Below are positions 45,985-56,496 of a stretch of 64,000 nt of DNA, piece by piece. The notes under the pieces were generated by a model. It ran no database searches, had not been told where the DNA came from, and saw only the letters and a list, made by a program, of their open reading frames with translations. Origin of the DNA: Aureimonas endophytica (GTDB lineage Bacteria > Pseudomonadota > Alphaproteobacteria > Rhizobiales > Rhizobiaceae). The position numbers were made by a program, and so were the translations under genes. Where the stretch lies: the NCBI RefSeq assembly GCF_014642635.1, contig NZ_BMIQ01000006.1:124001-188000 (forward strand). The letters run 5' to 3'. Numbering within the stretch: position 1 is the stretch's first letter; the number at the start of each line of letters is the position of its first letter.

Positions 45985-46779
45985 ATGCTTCGCTCGCTCC
46001 CCGCCCTCGCCTTCGCCGCGCTCGCCCTCGCCACCGCGCCGGCCGTCGCCGGTGCCGTCTTCGCCACGGAAGGCCTGTCGCTGCGCCTCGTCGCGGCTCC
46101 GCCGGCGGCGGACGGCCACCGGCGGGCGGTGCTTCTCGTCGATCTCCAGCCCGGCTGGAAGACCTATTGGCTGGATCCCGGCGATGCCGGCATTCCGCCG
46201 AAGCTCGAACCCGGCGGGGGCGATGCCGCCGGCACGGTCGCGGCGCGCTTTCCGGCGCCCCGTCGCTTCGACGAAGGCGGGTTGCAGTCGATCGGCTATT
46301 TAGCCCCCTTCGCCGTCGCGCTCGACATCGCGGCACCGTCCGGCGGCGAGGCACCGGCCCTCAAGGTGACGCTCGGCCTTTGCCGCGACATCTGCGTGCC
46401 CGTCGCTGCCGAGCTTAAGGCCGAGCCGCCGGATGCCGCGGGCCCGGCCCGCATCGACGCCGCCTTTGCCGCCCTTCCCCGGCCGAGTTCGCCCGAGCGG
46501 GGCATCGCGGCGCTGCGCCTCCTGCCGGACGGCTCGGCGCTCGAAGTCGCGGTCGCGCCGGCGGATCTGGCCACAGGCGCCGATCTCTTCGCGGCCGCGA
46601 AGGGCTGGTCCTTCGGTCCGCCGCGCGAGGCGTCCCGATCGGACGGAGGGGCGCGCTTCATTCTGCCGGTTCTCACCAAGCCGCGCCATGCCGGAACGCC
46701 CGTGCCGGTCGAGGCGATCCTTGCCGCCCCCCGCGAAAATTGGCGCGCCGAAACGGTTCTTGCCCTGCCGCCCGGCTGA
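45985..46779 (+). CDS. DsbD-alpha-like secreted protein
   Basis: A 264-residue exported protein with a DsbD N-terminal (DsbDalpha/DUF-type disulfide reductase) domain. The signal peptide is MLRSLPALAFAALALATAPAVAG. The fold carries HRRAVLLVDLQPGWKTYWLDPGDAGIPP (about 45-72) and the CxxxC pair CRDIC (Cys133/Cys137) in LGLCRDICVP. Full DsbD also has a membrane domain and a thioredoxin tail; both are absent, so this is a stand-alone periplasmic domain that would need a ScsB- or CcdA-like partner elsewhere. The start ATG at 45985 opens the signal peptide; an upstream GTG at 45922 does not look like a signal start. A peroxiredoxin gene follows. Confidence 0.82.
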   Translation: MLRSLPALAFAALALATAPAVAGAVFATEGLSLRLVAAPPAADGHRRAVLLVDLQPGWKTYWLDPGDAGIPPKLEPGGGDAAGTVAARFPAPRRFDEGGLQSIGYLAPFAVALDIAAPSGGEAPALKVTLGLCRDICVPVAAELKAEPPDAAGPARIDAAFAALPRPSSPERGIAALRLLPDGSALEVAVAPADLATGADLFAAAKGWSFGPPREASRSDGGARFILPVLTKPRHAGTPVPVEAILAAPRENWRAETVLALPPG

Positions 46780-46840
46780 CTCCGGGGCGCGGGGCGCCTA
46801 TCTTGCCGCAGCGCGGATGGCGCGACGACAGGGGCTTTCC

Positions 46841-47326
46841 ATGACGATATCGATCGGCGACCGCATTCCGAGCGCCACGCTCAAGACGCCGAGCCCGGAC
46901 GGGCCGCGCAACATCTCGACGGACGAGATCTTCTCGGGCCGCAAGGTGGTGCTGTTCGGCGTGCCGGGCGCCTTCACCCCCACCTGCAGCATGAACCACC
47001 TGCCGGGCTTCCTCGATCAGAACGAGGCGATCCGGGCCAAGGGCGTCGGCGAGATCGCGGTTCTCGCGGTGAACGACCATCACGTGATGGCCGCCTGGGA
47101 AAAGGCGACCGGCGGCCAGGGCAAGATCCTCTATCTCGCCGACGGCAACGGCGACTTCGTCAAGGCGCTCGGCCTCGATGTCGATCTTTCCGTCGCCGGC
47201 CTCGGCACGCGCTCGAAGCGCTTCGCCGCCATCGTCGAGGACGGCGTCCTGACGCTGCTCAATGTCGAGGAGGCGCCCGGCCAGCCGACCGGCAGTTCGG
47301 CCGAGGCCATTCTCGCGGCTCTGTGA
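46841..47326 (+). CDS. Peroxiredoxin, Prx5/AhpE-like 1-Cys
   Basis: Thiol peroxidase that reduces hydroperoxides. The 161-residue protein has the Prx5 signature VLFGVPGAFTPTCSMNHLPGF with the peroxidatic Cys49 in PGAFTPTCS. There is no other Cys, so it is a 1-Cys enzyme needing an external reductant (glutathione/glutaredoxin). The end LLNVEEAPGQPTGSSAEAIL is typical of Prx5. The start ATG 46841 has GGGG about 6 bases upstream. It follows the DsbD-alpha-like gene by 61 bp on the same strand and may share its transcript. Confidence 0.94.
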   Translation: MTISIGDRIPSATLKTPSPDGPRNISTDEIFSGRKVVLFGVPGAFTPTCSMNHLPGFLDQNEAIRAKGVGEIAVLAVNDHHVMAAWEKATGGQGKILYLADGNGDFVKALGLDVDLSVAGLGTRSKRFAAIVEDGVLTLLNVEEAPGQPTGSSAEAILAAL

Positions 47327-47414
47327 TCGGGCGCGGCGCCGGTCACCGCTTTCGCAACGCTTTTCGTGCTATTCGCTAGCCGGCAAGAGAAACAGGGCGC
47401 GGCGACGGCTTTCG

Positions 47415-48311
47415 ATGATCAGTTGGACGGACGACTCCGTTCCCGACAGCGCACCGAAGCAAGGCTCGCCCCTTCGGCGGCTCCGCGCCGCCCTGGGCGG
47501 GCGCCTGGCGGGCCTCGCGCCCGTCATGGGCATGGTGCGCGCGACCCTGGCCATCGCGCTCGTTGTCTGCGTCCTCGTCGCGGTCGCGATCTACAACCGC
47601 ACGGAAGGCGAGATCGCCGCCTCCGTCCGGGCGCCGAGCTTCGCGCCGACGCCCCCGCCCCGGCCGGAACCGGTGCGCCTCGCCCCCGAGGATGCGGCAC
47701 CGGGTTCCGCCGCAACCGGACCCGCCGCGAGCCCCCTCCTCTCCCTCGATCCGCTGCTGCCCGGCGGCCAGGCCTTTCGCGCCATCCGGCAGCCGAAGCC
47801 CGGCGATTTCTGCCGCGACCTCGCCGGCTTCGGCTTCGGCAAGGCGCGCTGGGCCGAAAGCCCGGTCTTTCCCGGCGAATGGGAATGCGCCTCGCCGCTG
47901 GTCGTCGAGGGGCGGGACGCCGGTCTCGCCTTTCTCGTCATCCGTGGACGCGACAAGGCGACGCTCGGTAGCCTGATGGTGAAGCTCAATCCCCGGACGC
48001 CCGAGGAGAAGGCCCAACTGGCGAGCCTCGCCGATGCCGTCCAGTCCGGCTTCGCGGCGGCGAGCGGACTTATCCTACCGGCGGAGGCCGGCGGCGTGCT
48101 CGGCGGCTGGGCGCCGGTGGAGATGGCCGGGATCGGCGGCCGCCTGAAGCTCGTCGCCGAGCATGGCCGGCCGGACAGCCGGGTGCTGAGCCTCGCCGTC
48201 CAGCCGCTTCTGACGCGGCCGCGCACCGCCTGCGCCATCGACTGCTATCGGGAGACGAGAGTGCTGGCCGGTCTCGTCGATCCCCGCAAGGTGAAGAGCG
48301 TCGGCCGCTGA
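47415..48311 (+). CDS. Membrane-anchored hypothetical protein
   Basis: I do not recognise this 298-residue protein with confidence. A basic cytosolic N-terminus leads to one membrane helix (about residues 42-60, TLAIALVVCVLVAVAIY). A Pro-rich linker (about 78-110) follows, and then a C-terminal domain on the periplasmic side (about 130-290) with four Cys (FCRDL, WECAS, CAIDCYRE). The Cys could form two disulfides there. It looks like a single-pass inner-membrane protein with a folded extracytoplasmic part. Similar small membrane proteins in Hyphomicrobiales have no known role. It is on the plus strand behind the peroxiredoxin gene and is convergent with rnhA (4 bp). Confidence 0.72.
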   Translation: MISWTDDSVPDSAPKQGSPLRRLRAALGGRLAGLAPVMGMVRATLAIALVVCVLVAVAIYNRTEGEIAASVRAPSFAPTPPPRPEPVRLAPEDAAPGSAATGPAASPLLSLDPLLPGGQAFRAIRQPKPGDFCRDLAGFGFGKARWAESPVFPGEWECASPLVVEGRDAGLAFLVIRGRDKATLGSLMVKLNPRTPEEKAQLASLADAVQSGFAAASGLILPAEAGGVLGGWAPVEMAGIGGRLKLVAEHGRPDSRVLSLAVQPLLTRPRTACAIDCYRETRVLAGLVDPRKVKSVGR

Positions 48312-48315
48312 GCGG

Positions 48316-48771
48316 TCAGGCGCCGGGCTTGCGCTTGAAGGGCGCCATGGCGAGACGCGCCAGTTCGTCGGCGCGCTCGTTCTCGGGATGGCCGGCATGG
48401 CCCTTTACCCAATGGAACGTCACCTCGTGCCGCGTCCGCGCCGCGTCCAGCGCCTGCCAGAGCTCGGCATTCTTCACCGGCTTCTTGTCGGCCGTCTTCC
48501 AGCCGTTGCGCTTCCAGCCGTGGATCCACTTGGTGATGCCGTCGCGCAGATATTGCGAATCGGAATGGAGGTCGATCGCCACCGGCCGCTTCAGCGCCTC
48601 CAAAGCCGAGATGGCGGCGAGAAGCTCCATGCGGTTGTTGGTGGTGAGCGGCTCACCGCCGGACAGTTCCTTCTCCACCTCGCCATAGCGCAGGATGGCA
48701 CCCCAGCCGCCCGGCCCCGGATTGCCGGAACAGGCTCCGTCCGTGAAGATCTCGACGCGTTCGTTGGTCAT
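48316..48771 (-). CDS. rnhA: Ribonuclease HI
   Basis: Cleaves the RNA strand of RNA-DNA hybrids. The 151-residue protein has the active-site Asp in [16 protein letters not shown] (about residue 10), Glu in [10 protein letters not shown], Asp in [11 protein letters not shown] and Asp in [11 protein letters not shown]. The basic handle is present as [19 protein letters not shown]. It overlaps thrB by 4 bp (ATGA), the usual arrangement in Hyphomicrobiales. Full length. Confidence 0.96.
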   Translation of the reverse strand: MTNERVEIFTDGACSGNPGPGGWGAILRYGEVEKELSGGEPLTTNNRMELLAAISALEALKRPVAIDLHSDSQYLRDGITKWIHGWKRNGWKTADKKPVKNAELWQALDAARTRHEVTFHWVKGHAGHPENERADELARLAMAPFKRKPGA

Positions 48772-49742
48772 GCTCGTTCGGTATCGAGTCCGTAATCGGC
48801 CGCGCTCGCGACGCTGCGATGGAAGCGCAGCTTGCGCAGATATTCCTTCGGATCCTTCTTGGTGACGAAGGAGTCGTCCGGCACGGTCAGCCAGTCGTAG
48901 AGGCGGGTGAGGAGAAAGCGCATGGCGGCGCCCCGCGCCAGGATCGGCAAGGCCGCGATCTCGGCCGGCGACAGCGCGCGGCGGGCGCGATAGCCCTCGA
49001 TCATCGCCCGGCCCTTGGTGACGTTGAAGGCGCCGTCGCCCTCGAAGCACCAGGCGCAGAGGCAGATGGCGAGGTCATAGGCGAGAATGTCGTCGCAGGC
49101 GAAGTAGAAGTCGATGAGGCCCGACAATTCGCCCTGGAGGAAGAAGACGTTGTCGGGAAAGAGATCGGCATGGATGATGCCGCTCGGCAGGTCCTGCGGC
49201 CAGAGCGCCTCGATCTCGGCGAGATCTCGGCGGATCTCGGCGAAGAGACCCGGCTCGACCCGGTCGGAGGCCTCGCCGCATTGCGCCGCGAGCGGCCCCC
49301 AGGCCGCGACGGACAGAGCGTTCGGCCGCCTGCCGGCAAAATCCGCCGCCGCCGCGTGAAGGCCGGCGAGCGCCCCGCCGACGGCCCGGCATTCCGCGAC
49401 GCCCGGCCGGCGCGTCCACATGCCTTCCAGAAAGGTGAAGATCGCCCCCGGCCGCCCGGCAAGCTCGCCCAGCGTCTCTCCCTTCCGCGATTCGACGGGC
49501 TGCGGGCAGGACAGGCCGCGCGCCGCCAGATGCCTCATCAGCCCGACGAAGAACGGCAGGTCGCCTTTCGCGACGCGCTTCTCGTAAAGCGTCAGGATGA
49601 AGGTGCCGGCGGTGGTGCGCAGAAGGAAGTTCGAATTCTCGACCCCTTCGGCGATGCCCTTGTAGCTGAGAAGCTCGCCGAGATCGTAATCGGCGAGGAA
49701 GGCCGAGAGCTGCGGCTCGGTGACGTCTGTATAGACGGCCAT
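48768..49742 (-). CDS. thrB: Homoserine kinase (ThrB type II)
   Basis: Phosphorylates homoserine for threonine synthesis. The 324-residue protein is the APH/choline-kinase-fold type found in Alphaproteobacteria, not the GHMP-type enzyme of E. coli. Conserved elements are [24 protein letters not shown] (about 32-56), the catalytic loop [13 protein letters not shown] (HxDxxxxN) and the metal-binding IDFYFACDD. Its start shares one base with the ispH stop (TGATG), and its own stop overlaps rnhA. thrC, the next enzyme, lies about 8.6 kb away on the other strand. Confidence 0.95.
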   Translation of the reverse strand: MAVYTDVTEPQLSAFLADYDLGELLSYKGIAEGVENSNFLLRTTAGTFILTLYEKRVAKGDLPFFVGLMRHLAARGLSCPQPVESRKGETLGELAGRPGAIFTFLEGMWTRRPGVAECRAVGGALAGLHAAAADFAGRRPNALSVAAWGPLAAQCGEASDRVEPGLFAEIRRDLAEIEALWPQDLPSGIIHADLFPDNVFFLQGELSGLIDFYFACDDILAYDLAICLCAWCFEGDGAFNVTKGRAMIEGYRARRALSPAEIAALPILARGAAMRFLLTRLYDWLTVPDDSFVTKKDPKEYLRKLRFHRSVASAADYGLDTERA

Positions 49743-50746
49743 CAGCGCGCGCCGTTGACGAAGGCCATGTCGGCGGGTTCGAGCGGCGTCTCGCGCAGGG
49801 CGCGCACGACGGGGAAGTTCTCCGTCTCCTCCGCGGTGCGCACCAGCTCGATGCGCAGGTCGAAGCGTTCGCGCAGCGCGTCGACGATCTCGTCGACGAT
49901 GATCTCCGGCGCCGAGGCGCCCGCCGACATGGCGAGGACGTCGCCGCCCTTCAGGCGATCGAAGGGGATCTCGGCGCCGCGCTGCACCAGGACGGCCTCC
50001 TTCGCCCCGGCGCGCTTCGCCACCTCGACGAGCCGCATGGAATTGGAGGAGTTCGGCGCGCCGACGATGAGGAAGAGATCGGCCTCCGGCGAGGCGACGC
50101 GCACCGCCTCCTGCCGGTTCGTCGTCGCGTAGCAGATGGAATCGGAGGACGGCGCGGCGAGCGCCGGGAACTTCGCCTGGAGCGCCGCGACGATGCCGGC
50201 CGTGTCGTCCACCGACAGGGTCGTCTGCGTGACGAAGCCGAGCGCCTCGCGATCGGCCGGCTCGTAGGCGGCGACATCCGCTTCCGATTCGATCAGCGTC
50301 ACCGTGCCCTCGGCGAGCTGGCCCATCGTGCCGACCACTTCCGGATGGCCGGCATGGCCGATCAAGAGCACATGGCGGCCGCGCTTCACATGCAGCATCG
50401 CCTGCTTGTGGACCTTGGAGACCAGCGGACAGGTGGCGTCGAGATAAAGGAGCTCGCGGCGCTGCGCCTCGGCCGGCACGGATTTGGGCACGCCATGGGC
50501 CGAGAAGACCACCGGCTTGCCGTCGTCGGGGATCTGGTCGAGCTCCTTGACGAAGACGGCGCCGAGATTGCGCAGGCCTTCCACGACATAACGGTTGTGT
50601 ACGATCTCGTGACGCACATAGACCGGCGCGCCGTATTTCTTCAGCGCCAGGACGACGATCTGGATCGCTCGGTCGACGCCGGCGCAGAAGCCGCGCGGCT
50701 CGCAGAGGCGAAGGGTCAGCGGCGGTTTGGGGAGCGTCTGGAGCAA
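49742..50746 (-). CDS. ispH: 4-hydroxy-3-methylbut-2-enyl diphosphate reductase
   Basis: Last step of the MEP isoprenoid pathway, making IPP and DMAPP. The 334-residue protein has the three [4Fe-4S] cysteines: [23 protein letters not shown] and [13 protein letters not shown]. Other conserved parts are [14 protein letters not shown] and [10 protein letters not shown]. The start is uncertain: TTG at 50746 gives [21 protein letters not shown], close to the usual length, and no ATG or GTG lies in the plausible zone between it and the SURF1 stop. It lies 52 bp after SURF1 and overlaps thrB by one base. Fits the conserved order SURF1-ispH-thrB-rnhA. Confidence 0.93.
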   Translation of the reverse strand: MLQTLPKPPLTLRLCEPRGFCAGVDRAIQIVVLALKKYGAPVYVRHEIVHNRYVVEGLRNLGAVFVKELDQIPDDGKPVVFSAHGVPKSVPAEAQRRELLYLDATCPLVSKVHKQAMLHVKRGRHVLLIGHAGHPEVVGTMGQLAEGTVTLIESEADVAAYEPADREALGFVTQTTLSVDDTAGIVAALQAKFPALAAPSSDSICYATTNRQEAVRVASPEADLFLIVGAPNSSNSMRLVEVAKRAGAKEAVLVQRGAEIPFDRLKGGDVLAMSAGASAPEIIVDEIVDALRERFDLRIELVRTAEETENFPVVRALRETPLEPADMAFVNGAR

Positions 50747-50798
50747 GGCGGCCGTCCGTTCGGGGTCGGGGCGAATGAAGGGATCGCGGCCGGGCCTG

Positions 50799-51566
50799 TC
50801 AACCCTTGGCCGCCCCCGGGCGCCACGCGCGCAGGACCTGATAGCCGAGCATCGCGGCGAGAACCAGCGCCAGCCCGTACCAGGTGATGGCATATTGCAG
50901 ATGGTTGTTCGGGATGTCGATCACGGTCGTGCCGCCCACCGGCCATCCGCCCGGCGCCCGCCCCTCGCCCGCATCGACGATGAAGGGCAGGATCGTCGCA
51001 TCCGCCGGCAGGCCAGCGCCCTCCGCCATTTCCGGCAGGCTCTTCCAGAAGAATTGGTTCTTCTTGAGATCGTTCGCCGGCACCAGGAAGGAGGGCTTCT
51101 CCGCCGCGACGTTGCGGGCGAGGCCCGTGACCGTCGTCTCGCCCGTCACCTGCCCCTCCCGGCGCCTTGCCGGGTCCTTCAGCTCGTAGGGCACGAAGCC
51201 GCGATTGACGTAGACGAAGCGGTTGCCGCCGAGATCCATCGGCACATAGACGTTCCAGCCCGGCTCGCCCTGATAGGTGGACAGGAAATAGCGCTCCGCC
51301 TCGTTGCGGAAGCTTCCGGTGACGCTGACGGGCCAATAGTCGACATCGCCCGTCTCGCGCGCCAGGCGCTCGATCTCGGCCGGCGGCCGGGGCGCGGCAT
51401 GGATGCGCTCGTCGATCTGGCGCAGCACGCCTTCCTTCCAGTGCAGGCGCTCCACCTGCCAGGTGCCGAGGACGACGAGCAGGATCACGCCGAGGACGCC
51501 GAGGGCGAAGCCGGTGAGCGTCCGGCGGAGCGACGGGGCGGGCGGCGGGAGGGGCTGGTCGAGCAT
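50799..51566 (-). CDS. SURF1-family cytochrome oxidase assembly protein
   Basis: Helps insert heme a into the oxidase subunit I. The 255-residue protein has two membrane helices (about 17-37 and 227-246) enclosing a periplasmic domain with conserved [53 protein letters not shown] and [16 protein letters not shown]. The start is ATG 51566; a TTG two codons before is less likely. It lies between DUF983 and ispH in the cox region. Confidence 0.93.
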   Translation of the reverse strand: MLDQPLPPPAPSLRRTLTGFALGVLGVILLVVLGTWQVERLHWKEGVLRQIDERIHAAPRPPAEIERLARETGDVDYWPVSVTGSFRNEAERYFLSTYQGEPGWNVYVPMDLGGNRFVYVNRGFVPYELKDPARRREGQVTGETTVTGLARNVAAEKPSFLVPANDLKKNQFFWKSLPEMAEGAGLPADATILPFIVDAGEGRAPGGWPVGGTTVIDIPNNHLQYAITWYGLALVLAAMLGYQVLRAWRPGAAKG

Positions 51567-51608
51567 GCGCAACGTCTTATCGCAAATCGCCGGCCCGGAC
51601 AGCCGGAC

Positions 51609-51989
51609 TCAGCGCTCCAGCCGGCCTTCCGAGGCGCGGTTGCGATATTGGAGGCCGATCAGCGCGCCCTTCATGATCCGCATCGCCGGCAGGGCGAGTA
51701 GCACCGTCAAGGGCAGCCAGAGGATGAGATGCACCCAGAAGGGCGGGCTCACCGTGACTTCCAGCCAGAGTGCCAGCCCGACCACGATGACGCTGACGAA
51801 GAGGATGACGAAGGCGGCCGGTCCGTCGCCGGAATCGGCGAAGCCGTAATCGAGGCCGCAATTGTCGCAGGCCGGGCGCAGCTTGAGGAAGCCGTGGAAC
51901 AGCCTGCCCTCGCCGCAGCGCGGGCAGCGCCCGCGCGCCGCCGCCTTGCCGGGATCAATGCCGGGAAAGGAGGTCTGGCGGTCGCTCAT
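51609..51989 (-). CDS. DUF983 family protein
   Basis: A 126-residue membrane protein with an N-terminal zinc-finger-like pair, RCPRCGEGRLFHGFLKLRPACDNCGLDYGF (CxxC twice, about residues 21-46). Two membrane helices follow (about 58-77 and 83-102) with the typical DSGDGPAAFVILFVS and PPFWVHLILWLPL. DUF983 has no set function; it is a fixed member of the ctaE-SURF1 interval in Hyphomicrobiales, so a role in oxidase assembly is suspected. A terminator-like hairpin stands between ctaE and this gene. Confidence 0.9.
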   Translation of the reverse strand: MSDRQTSFPGIDPGKAAARGRCPRCGEGRLFHGFLKLRPACDNCGLDYGFADSGDGPAAFVILFVSVIVVGLALWLEVTVSPPFWVHLILWLPLTVLLALPAMRIMKGALIGLQYRNRASEGRLER

Positions 51990-52043
51990 GCCGGGCTCCT
52001 CGAAGCGAAGGCGCGTAATGGATGCCACACCCTCTAAACGCGA

Positions 52044-52069
52044 AAGGCGGCGCTGGATAGCGCCGCCTT
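52044..52069 (-). terminator. Hairpin after ctaE
   Basis: AAGGCGGCGCT (52044-52054) pairs with AGCGCCGCCTT (52059-52069), an 11-bp perfect stem with a GGAT loop. It lies 31 bp after the ctaE stop (52100) in its direction of transcription. On that strand it is followed by TTTCGCGTTT, a partial U-tract. A rho-independent terminator or processing site for the cta transcript is likely. Confidence 0.75.
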
Positions 52070-52099
52070 CGACATTACCGTTCGTGGCTGGACCGGCGA

Positions 52100-52987
52100 T
52101 CAGCCGGCATGGACCGGCGCGCCCCAGCCGCCCCAGACATAGATGCAGAAGAAGAGGAACAGCCAGACGACGTCGACGAAGTGCCAGTACCAGGCGGCGG
52201 CCTCGAAGCCGAAATGCTTGTGCGGGGTGAAGCCGCCGCGAATGGCGCGGATCAGGCAGACGGCGAGGAAGATGGTGCCGATGATGACATGGAAGCCGTG
52301 GAAGCCCGTCGCCATGAAGAAGGTCGAGCCGTAGATCGAGCCGGCGAAGGCGAAGGGCGCGTGGGCATATTCGTAGAACTGCACGTAGGAGAAGATCAGG
52401 CCGAGCCCGACGGTGAGCGCGAGACCGGTGATCAGGCTCTTGCGGTCGTCCTCCAGCATGGCGTGATGCGCCCAGGTGACGGTGGTGCCGGAGAGAAGCA
52501 GCGTCACGGTGTTGAAGAGCGGCAGATGCAGGGGATCGAGCACCTCGATGCCCTTCGGCGGCCAGACACCGCCGAGCGCCTGGACGCGCGCGGTCTGGAT
52601 CAGTTCGCCCGGAAAGAGGCTGGCGTCGAAGAAGGCCCAGAACCAGGCGACGAAGAACATCACCTCCGAGGCGATGAACATGATCATGCCGTAGCGCAAA
52701 TGCATCGACACGACCGGCGTATGGGCGCCCTCCTGCCCTTCGCGGATCGTGTCCGACCACCACGCATACATGGTGTAGAGGACGATCGCGAGGCCGAGGA
52801 CGAAGATCCAGGGCGTCGCCAGATTGGCGCCGAAAAGATGGAAGGGCTGGCCGAGATGGAAGCGCATCCAGGCGACGGCCCCCAGCATCATGATGAAGGC
52901 GCCAAGGCTCGCAAGAAACGGCCAGGGGCTCGGATCGATGATGTGGTAGTCGTGCTGCTTGCCGTGCGCATGCGTCGTATCGGCCAT
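52100..52987 (-). CDS. ctaE: Cytochrome c oxidase subunit III
   Basis: Non-catalytic core subunit of the aa3-type oxidase, in the inner membrane. The 295-residue protein has seven membrane helices. Its conserved marks are [22 protein letters not shown], the [43 protein letters not shown] stretch with its essential Glu, and [26 protein letters not shown] and [17 protein letters not shown] follow towards the C-terminus. It lies 91 bp downstream of ctaG. Confidence 0.96.
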   Translation of the reverse strand: MADTTHAHGKQHDYHIIDPSPWPFLASLGAFIMMLGAVAWMRFHLGQPFHLFGANLATPWIFVLGLAIVLYTMYAWWSDTIREGQEGAHTPVVSMHLRYGMIMFIASEVMFFVAWFWAFFDASLFPGELIQTARVQALGGVWPPKGIEVLDPLHLPLFNTVTLLLSGTTVTWAHHAMLEDDRKSLITGLALTVGLGLIFSYVQFYEYAHAPFAFAGSIYGSTFFMATGFHGFHVIIGTIFLAVCLIRAIRGGFTPHKHFGFEAAAWYWHFVDVVWLFLFFCIYVWGGWGAPVHAG

Positions 52988-53078
52988 TTCCAGTCCCCCG
53001 CGGTCCGCCGACCTGTTCCCTATTCGCTTCTAGCCGAGATGGGCGCCAAGCTCCAGCGAGCCGGCCCGCTCGCGACCG

Positions 53079-53684
53079 TCAGAATGTCTTCGCCGCCGGC
53101 CCCGCCGTCATTCCCTCCGCCACCGGCCGGTCCGGCTGCCTGGCGGTCGGGAAGAAGGTGTAGGACAGGGTGATGGTCGGCAGGTCGCGCATGTCCTCGC
53201 TCGTCGCCGCATCGGGCGAGACGAAGAAGATCACCGGCATCGACCGTTCCTCGCCCGGCTGCAGCGTCTGGTCGTCGAAGCAGAAGCAGGCGATCTTGTT
53301 GAAGAAGGCGCCGGAGAATTCCGGCGTCACATTGTATTCGGCCCGCGCGGTGATCGCGTGGTCCGAGGTGTTCTTGACGAGATAGGCGGTCTGGCGCACC
53401 TCGCCGAGCCGGACGCGGATCTGCCGCTCGGTCGGCTGGAAGGTCCAGGCGAGGCCCGGCGCGACATTCGAATCGAAGCGGACATTGATCGAATGCTCGC
53501 TCGCCGCCGTCGGCGCGCCTTCGGCGCGCTGCGTGGTGCCGCCATAGCCCGTCGCCTCGCAGAAGATGCGGTAGAGCGGCACCGAGGCATAGGCGGCGCC
53601 GACCATGCCGCAGGCGAAGGCGAGACAGGACAGCGCGATCACCCGGCCGCGCGCCGCGCGGCGATCCCTCCCGGCGTCGAGCAT
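53079..53684 (-). CDS. ctaG: Cytochrome c oxidase assembly protein CtaG/Cox11
   Basis: Copper chaperone that builds the CuB site of subunit I. The 201-residue protein has one N-terminal membrane helix (about 14-34) and a periplasmic beta domain. The copper-binding motif is CFCF (NKIACFCFDDQTL, about residues 132-144), plus a third Cys in YRIFCEATGYGGTTQRA. VIFFVSPDAATSEDMRDLPTITLSYTFF is the typical end. It lies 2 bp after the coxF stop. Confidence 0.95.
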   Translation of the reverse strand: MLDAGRDRRAARGRVIALSCLAFACGMVGAAYASVPLYRIFCEATGYGGTTQRAEGAPTAASEHSINVRFDSNVAPGLAWTFQPTERQIRVRLGEVRQTAYLVKNTSDHAITARAEYNVTPEFSGAFFNKIACFCFDDQTLQPGEERSMPVIFFVSPDAATSEDMRDLPTITLSYTFFPTARQPDRPVAEGMTAGPAAKTF

Positions 53685-53686
53685 GG

Positions 53687-53821
53687 TCAGCCTCCCATCT
53701 TCGCGATCGTGACGACGTAGAAGATCACGACGAGCGCGGCGAGAAACAGCCCGATGGCGACCGAGCGCCGGCGGCGTGCCGCCTTTTCGGCCGGCGTGAG
53801 GGTGACGCGATCCTCGATCAT
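53687..53821 (-). CDS. coxF: CoxF-type small membrane protein of the oxidase cluster
   Basis: A 44-residue single-pass protein: a charged N-terminus ([19 protein letters not shown]), one hydrophobic helix (about residues 20-40), and the end TIAKMGG. It lies exactly between ctaB and ctaG, 2 bp from both, where CoxF-like proteins occur in alphaproteobacterial cta clusters. The ATG at 53821 follows the ctaB stop by 2 bp. It is too short for most gene finders. Function is not established; a role in oxidase assembly is assumed from position. Confidence 0.85.
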   Translation of the reverse strand: MIEDRVTLTPAEKAARRRRSVAIGLFLAALVVIFYVVTIAKMGG

Positions 53822-53823
53822 GG

Positions 53824-54756
53824 TCAGACGAGGCCCGGCCAGCCGAGCCGCGTCGCCACCGCGCCGACCAGCAGCGTCAGGAACAGGGCGAAGAGGTAGA
53901 GGATCGAGAAGCCGAAGAGCTTCTTCGCCGGCCGCATCTCCTTATCGCCATCCTTCATGCGATAGGTCGCGAAGGCGAGGCGCAGGAAATTGGCGCCGAG
54001 GACCAGCGCCACCGCGCCATAGATCGGTCCGGCGAAGCCGAGGAATGTCGGCGCGAGGCCGACCGGCACGAGAATCAGCGAATAAAGCAGGATCTGGAAC
54101 CGCGTCGCCGCCTCGCCGGCGACATTCGGCAGCATCGGCACGCCGGCCGAACCGTAGTCGCGCATCTTGAACAAAGCGAGCGCCCAGAAATGCGGCGGCG
54201 TCCAGAGAAAGATCAGGAGAAAGAGCGTCACGCTCTCGATCGAGACGGTGCCCGTCACGGCGGCCCAGCCGATCATCGGCGGAAAGGCGCCGGCCGCGCC
54301 GCCGATCACGATGTTCTGCGGCGTCCAGCGCTTCAGCCACATCGTATAGATCACGGCATAGAAGAAGATGGTGAAGGCGAGAAGACCGGCGGCGAACCAG
54401 TTCACCGCGAGGCCAAGCAGCATCACCGCGAGACCTGACATGGCCATGCCGAAGGCGAGCGCCGCGTCCGGCGTCACGCGGCCGGTCGGGATCGGGCGGC
54501 GGGCGGTGCGGGTCATCACCGCGTCGATATCGGCGTCGTACCACATGTTGAGCGCGCCCGCCGCGCCGGCGCCGAGGGCGATCGACAGGATGGCGATGGC
54601 GCCGAGCGTCGGATGGATGGCGCCCGGCGCCGAAAGGAGGCCGGTGATCGCGGTCAGCACGACCAGCGACATCACGCGCGGCTTCAGGAGCGCGAAGAAG
54701 TCGCGCGGCTCGGCGAGGCTGATGCCCCGCTCCGCATCGGTTCCGAATGTGGCCAT
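53824..54756 (-). CDS. ctaB: Protoheme IX farnesyltransferase (heme o synthase)
   Basis: UbiA-family membrane prenyltransferase that converts heme b to heme o for the oxidase. The 310-residue protein has about nine helices. The Asp-rich motifs are [24 protein letters not shown] (DxxxD-type, about 70-93) and [18 protein letters not shown] (about 200-217), with [17 protein letters not shown] between them. The start ATG at 54756 gives [12 protein letters not shown] 9-bp hairpin lies between the ctaD stop and this gene. Confidence 0.95.
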   Translation of the reverse strand: MATFGTDAERGISLAEPRDFFALLKPRVMSLVVLTAITGLLSAPGAIHPTLGAIAILSIALGAGAAGALNMWYDADIDAVMTRTARRPIPTGRVTPDAALAFGMAMSGLAVMLLGLAVNWFAAGLLAFTIFFYAVIYTMWLKRWTPQNIVIGGAAGAFPPMIGWAAVTGTVSIESVTLFLLIFLWTPPHFWALALFKMRDYGSAGVPMLPNVAGEAATRFQILLYSLILVPVGLAPTFLGFAGPIYGAVALVLGANFLRLAFATYRMKDGDKEMRPAKKLFGFSILYLFALFLTLLVGAVATRLGWPGLV

Positions 54757-54825
54757 GTCGGCGTTCAGAAGGGTCAAGCGAACCTCGATCGCGTCTCGAT
54801 CGGCGCCCGGAGGCTCCGAATGGAA

Positions 54826-54848
54826 CGGTCCCGCGCGAGGCGGGACCG
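54826..54848 (-). terminator. Hairpin between ctaD and ctaB
   Basis: CGGTCCCGC (54826-54834) pairs with GCGGGACCG (54840-54848), a perfect 9-bp stem with a 5-base loop, in the 118-bp gap after ctaD. No long U-tract follows on the minus strand, so it may attenuate or protect the ctaC-ctaD mRNA rather than stop transcription. Higher expression of subunits than of assembly genes would fit. Confidence 0.5.
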
Positions 54849-54874
54849 GAAGGATGGTCGTTCTGCCGGCGCCG

Positions 54875-56485
<1,611 letters not shown>

Positions 56486-56496
56486 CTATGATCCTG

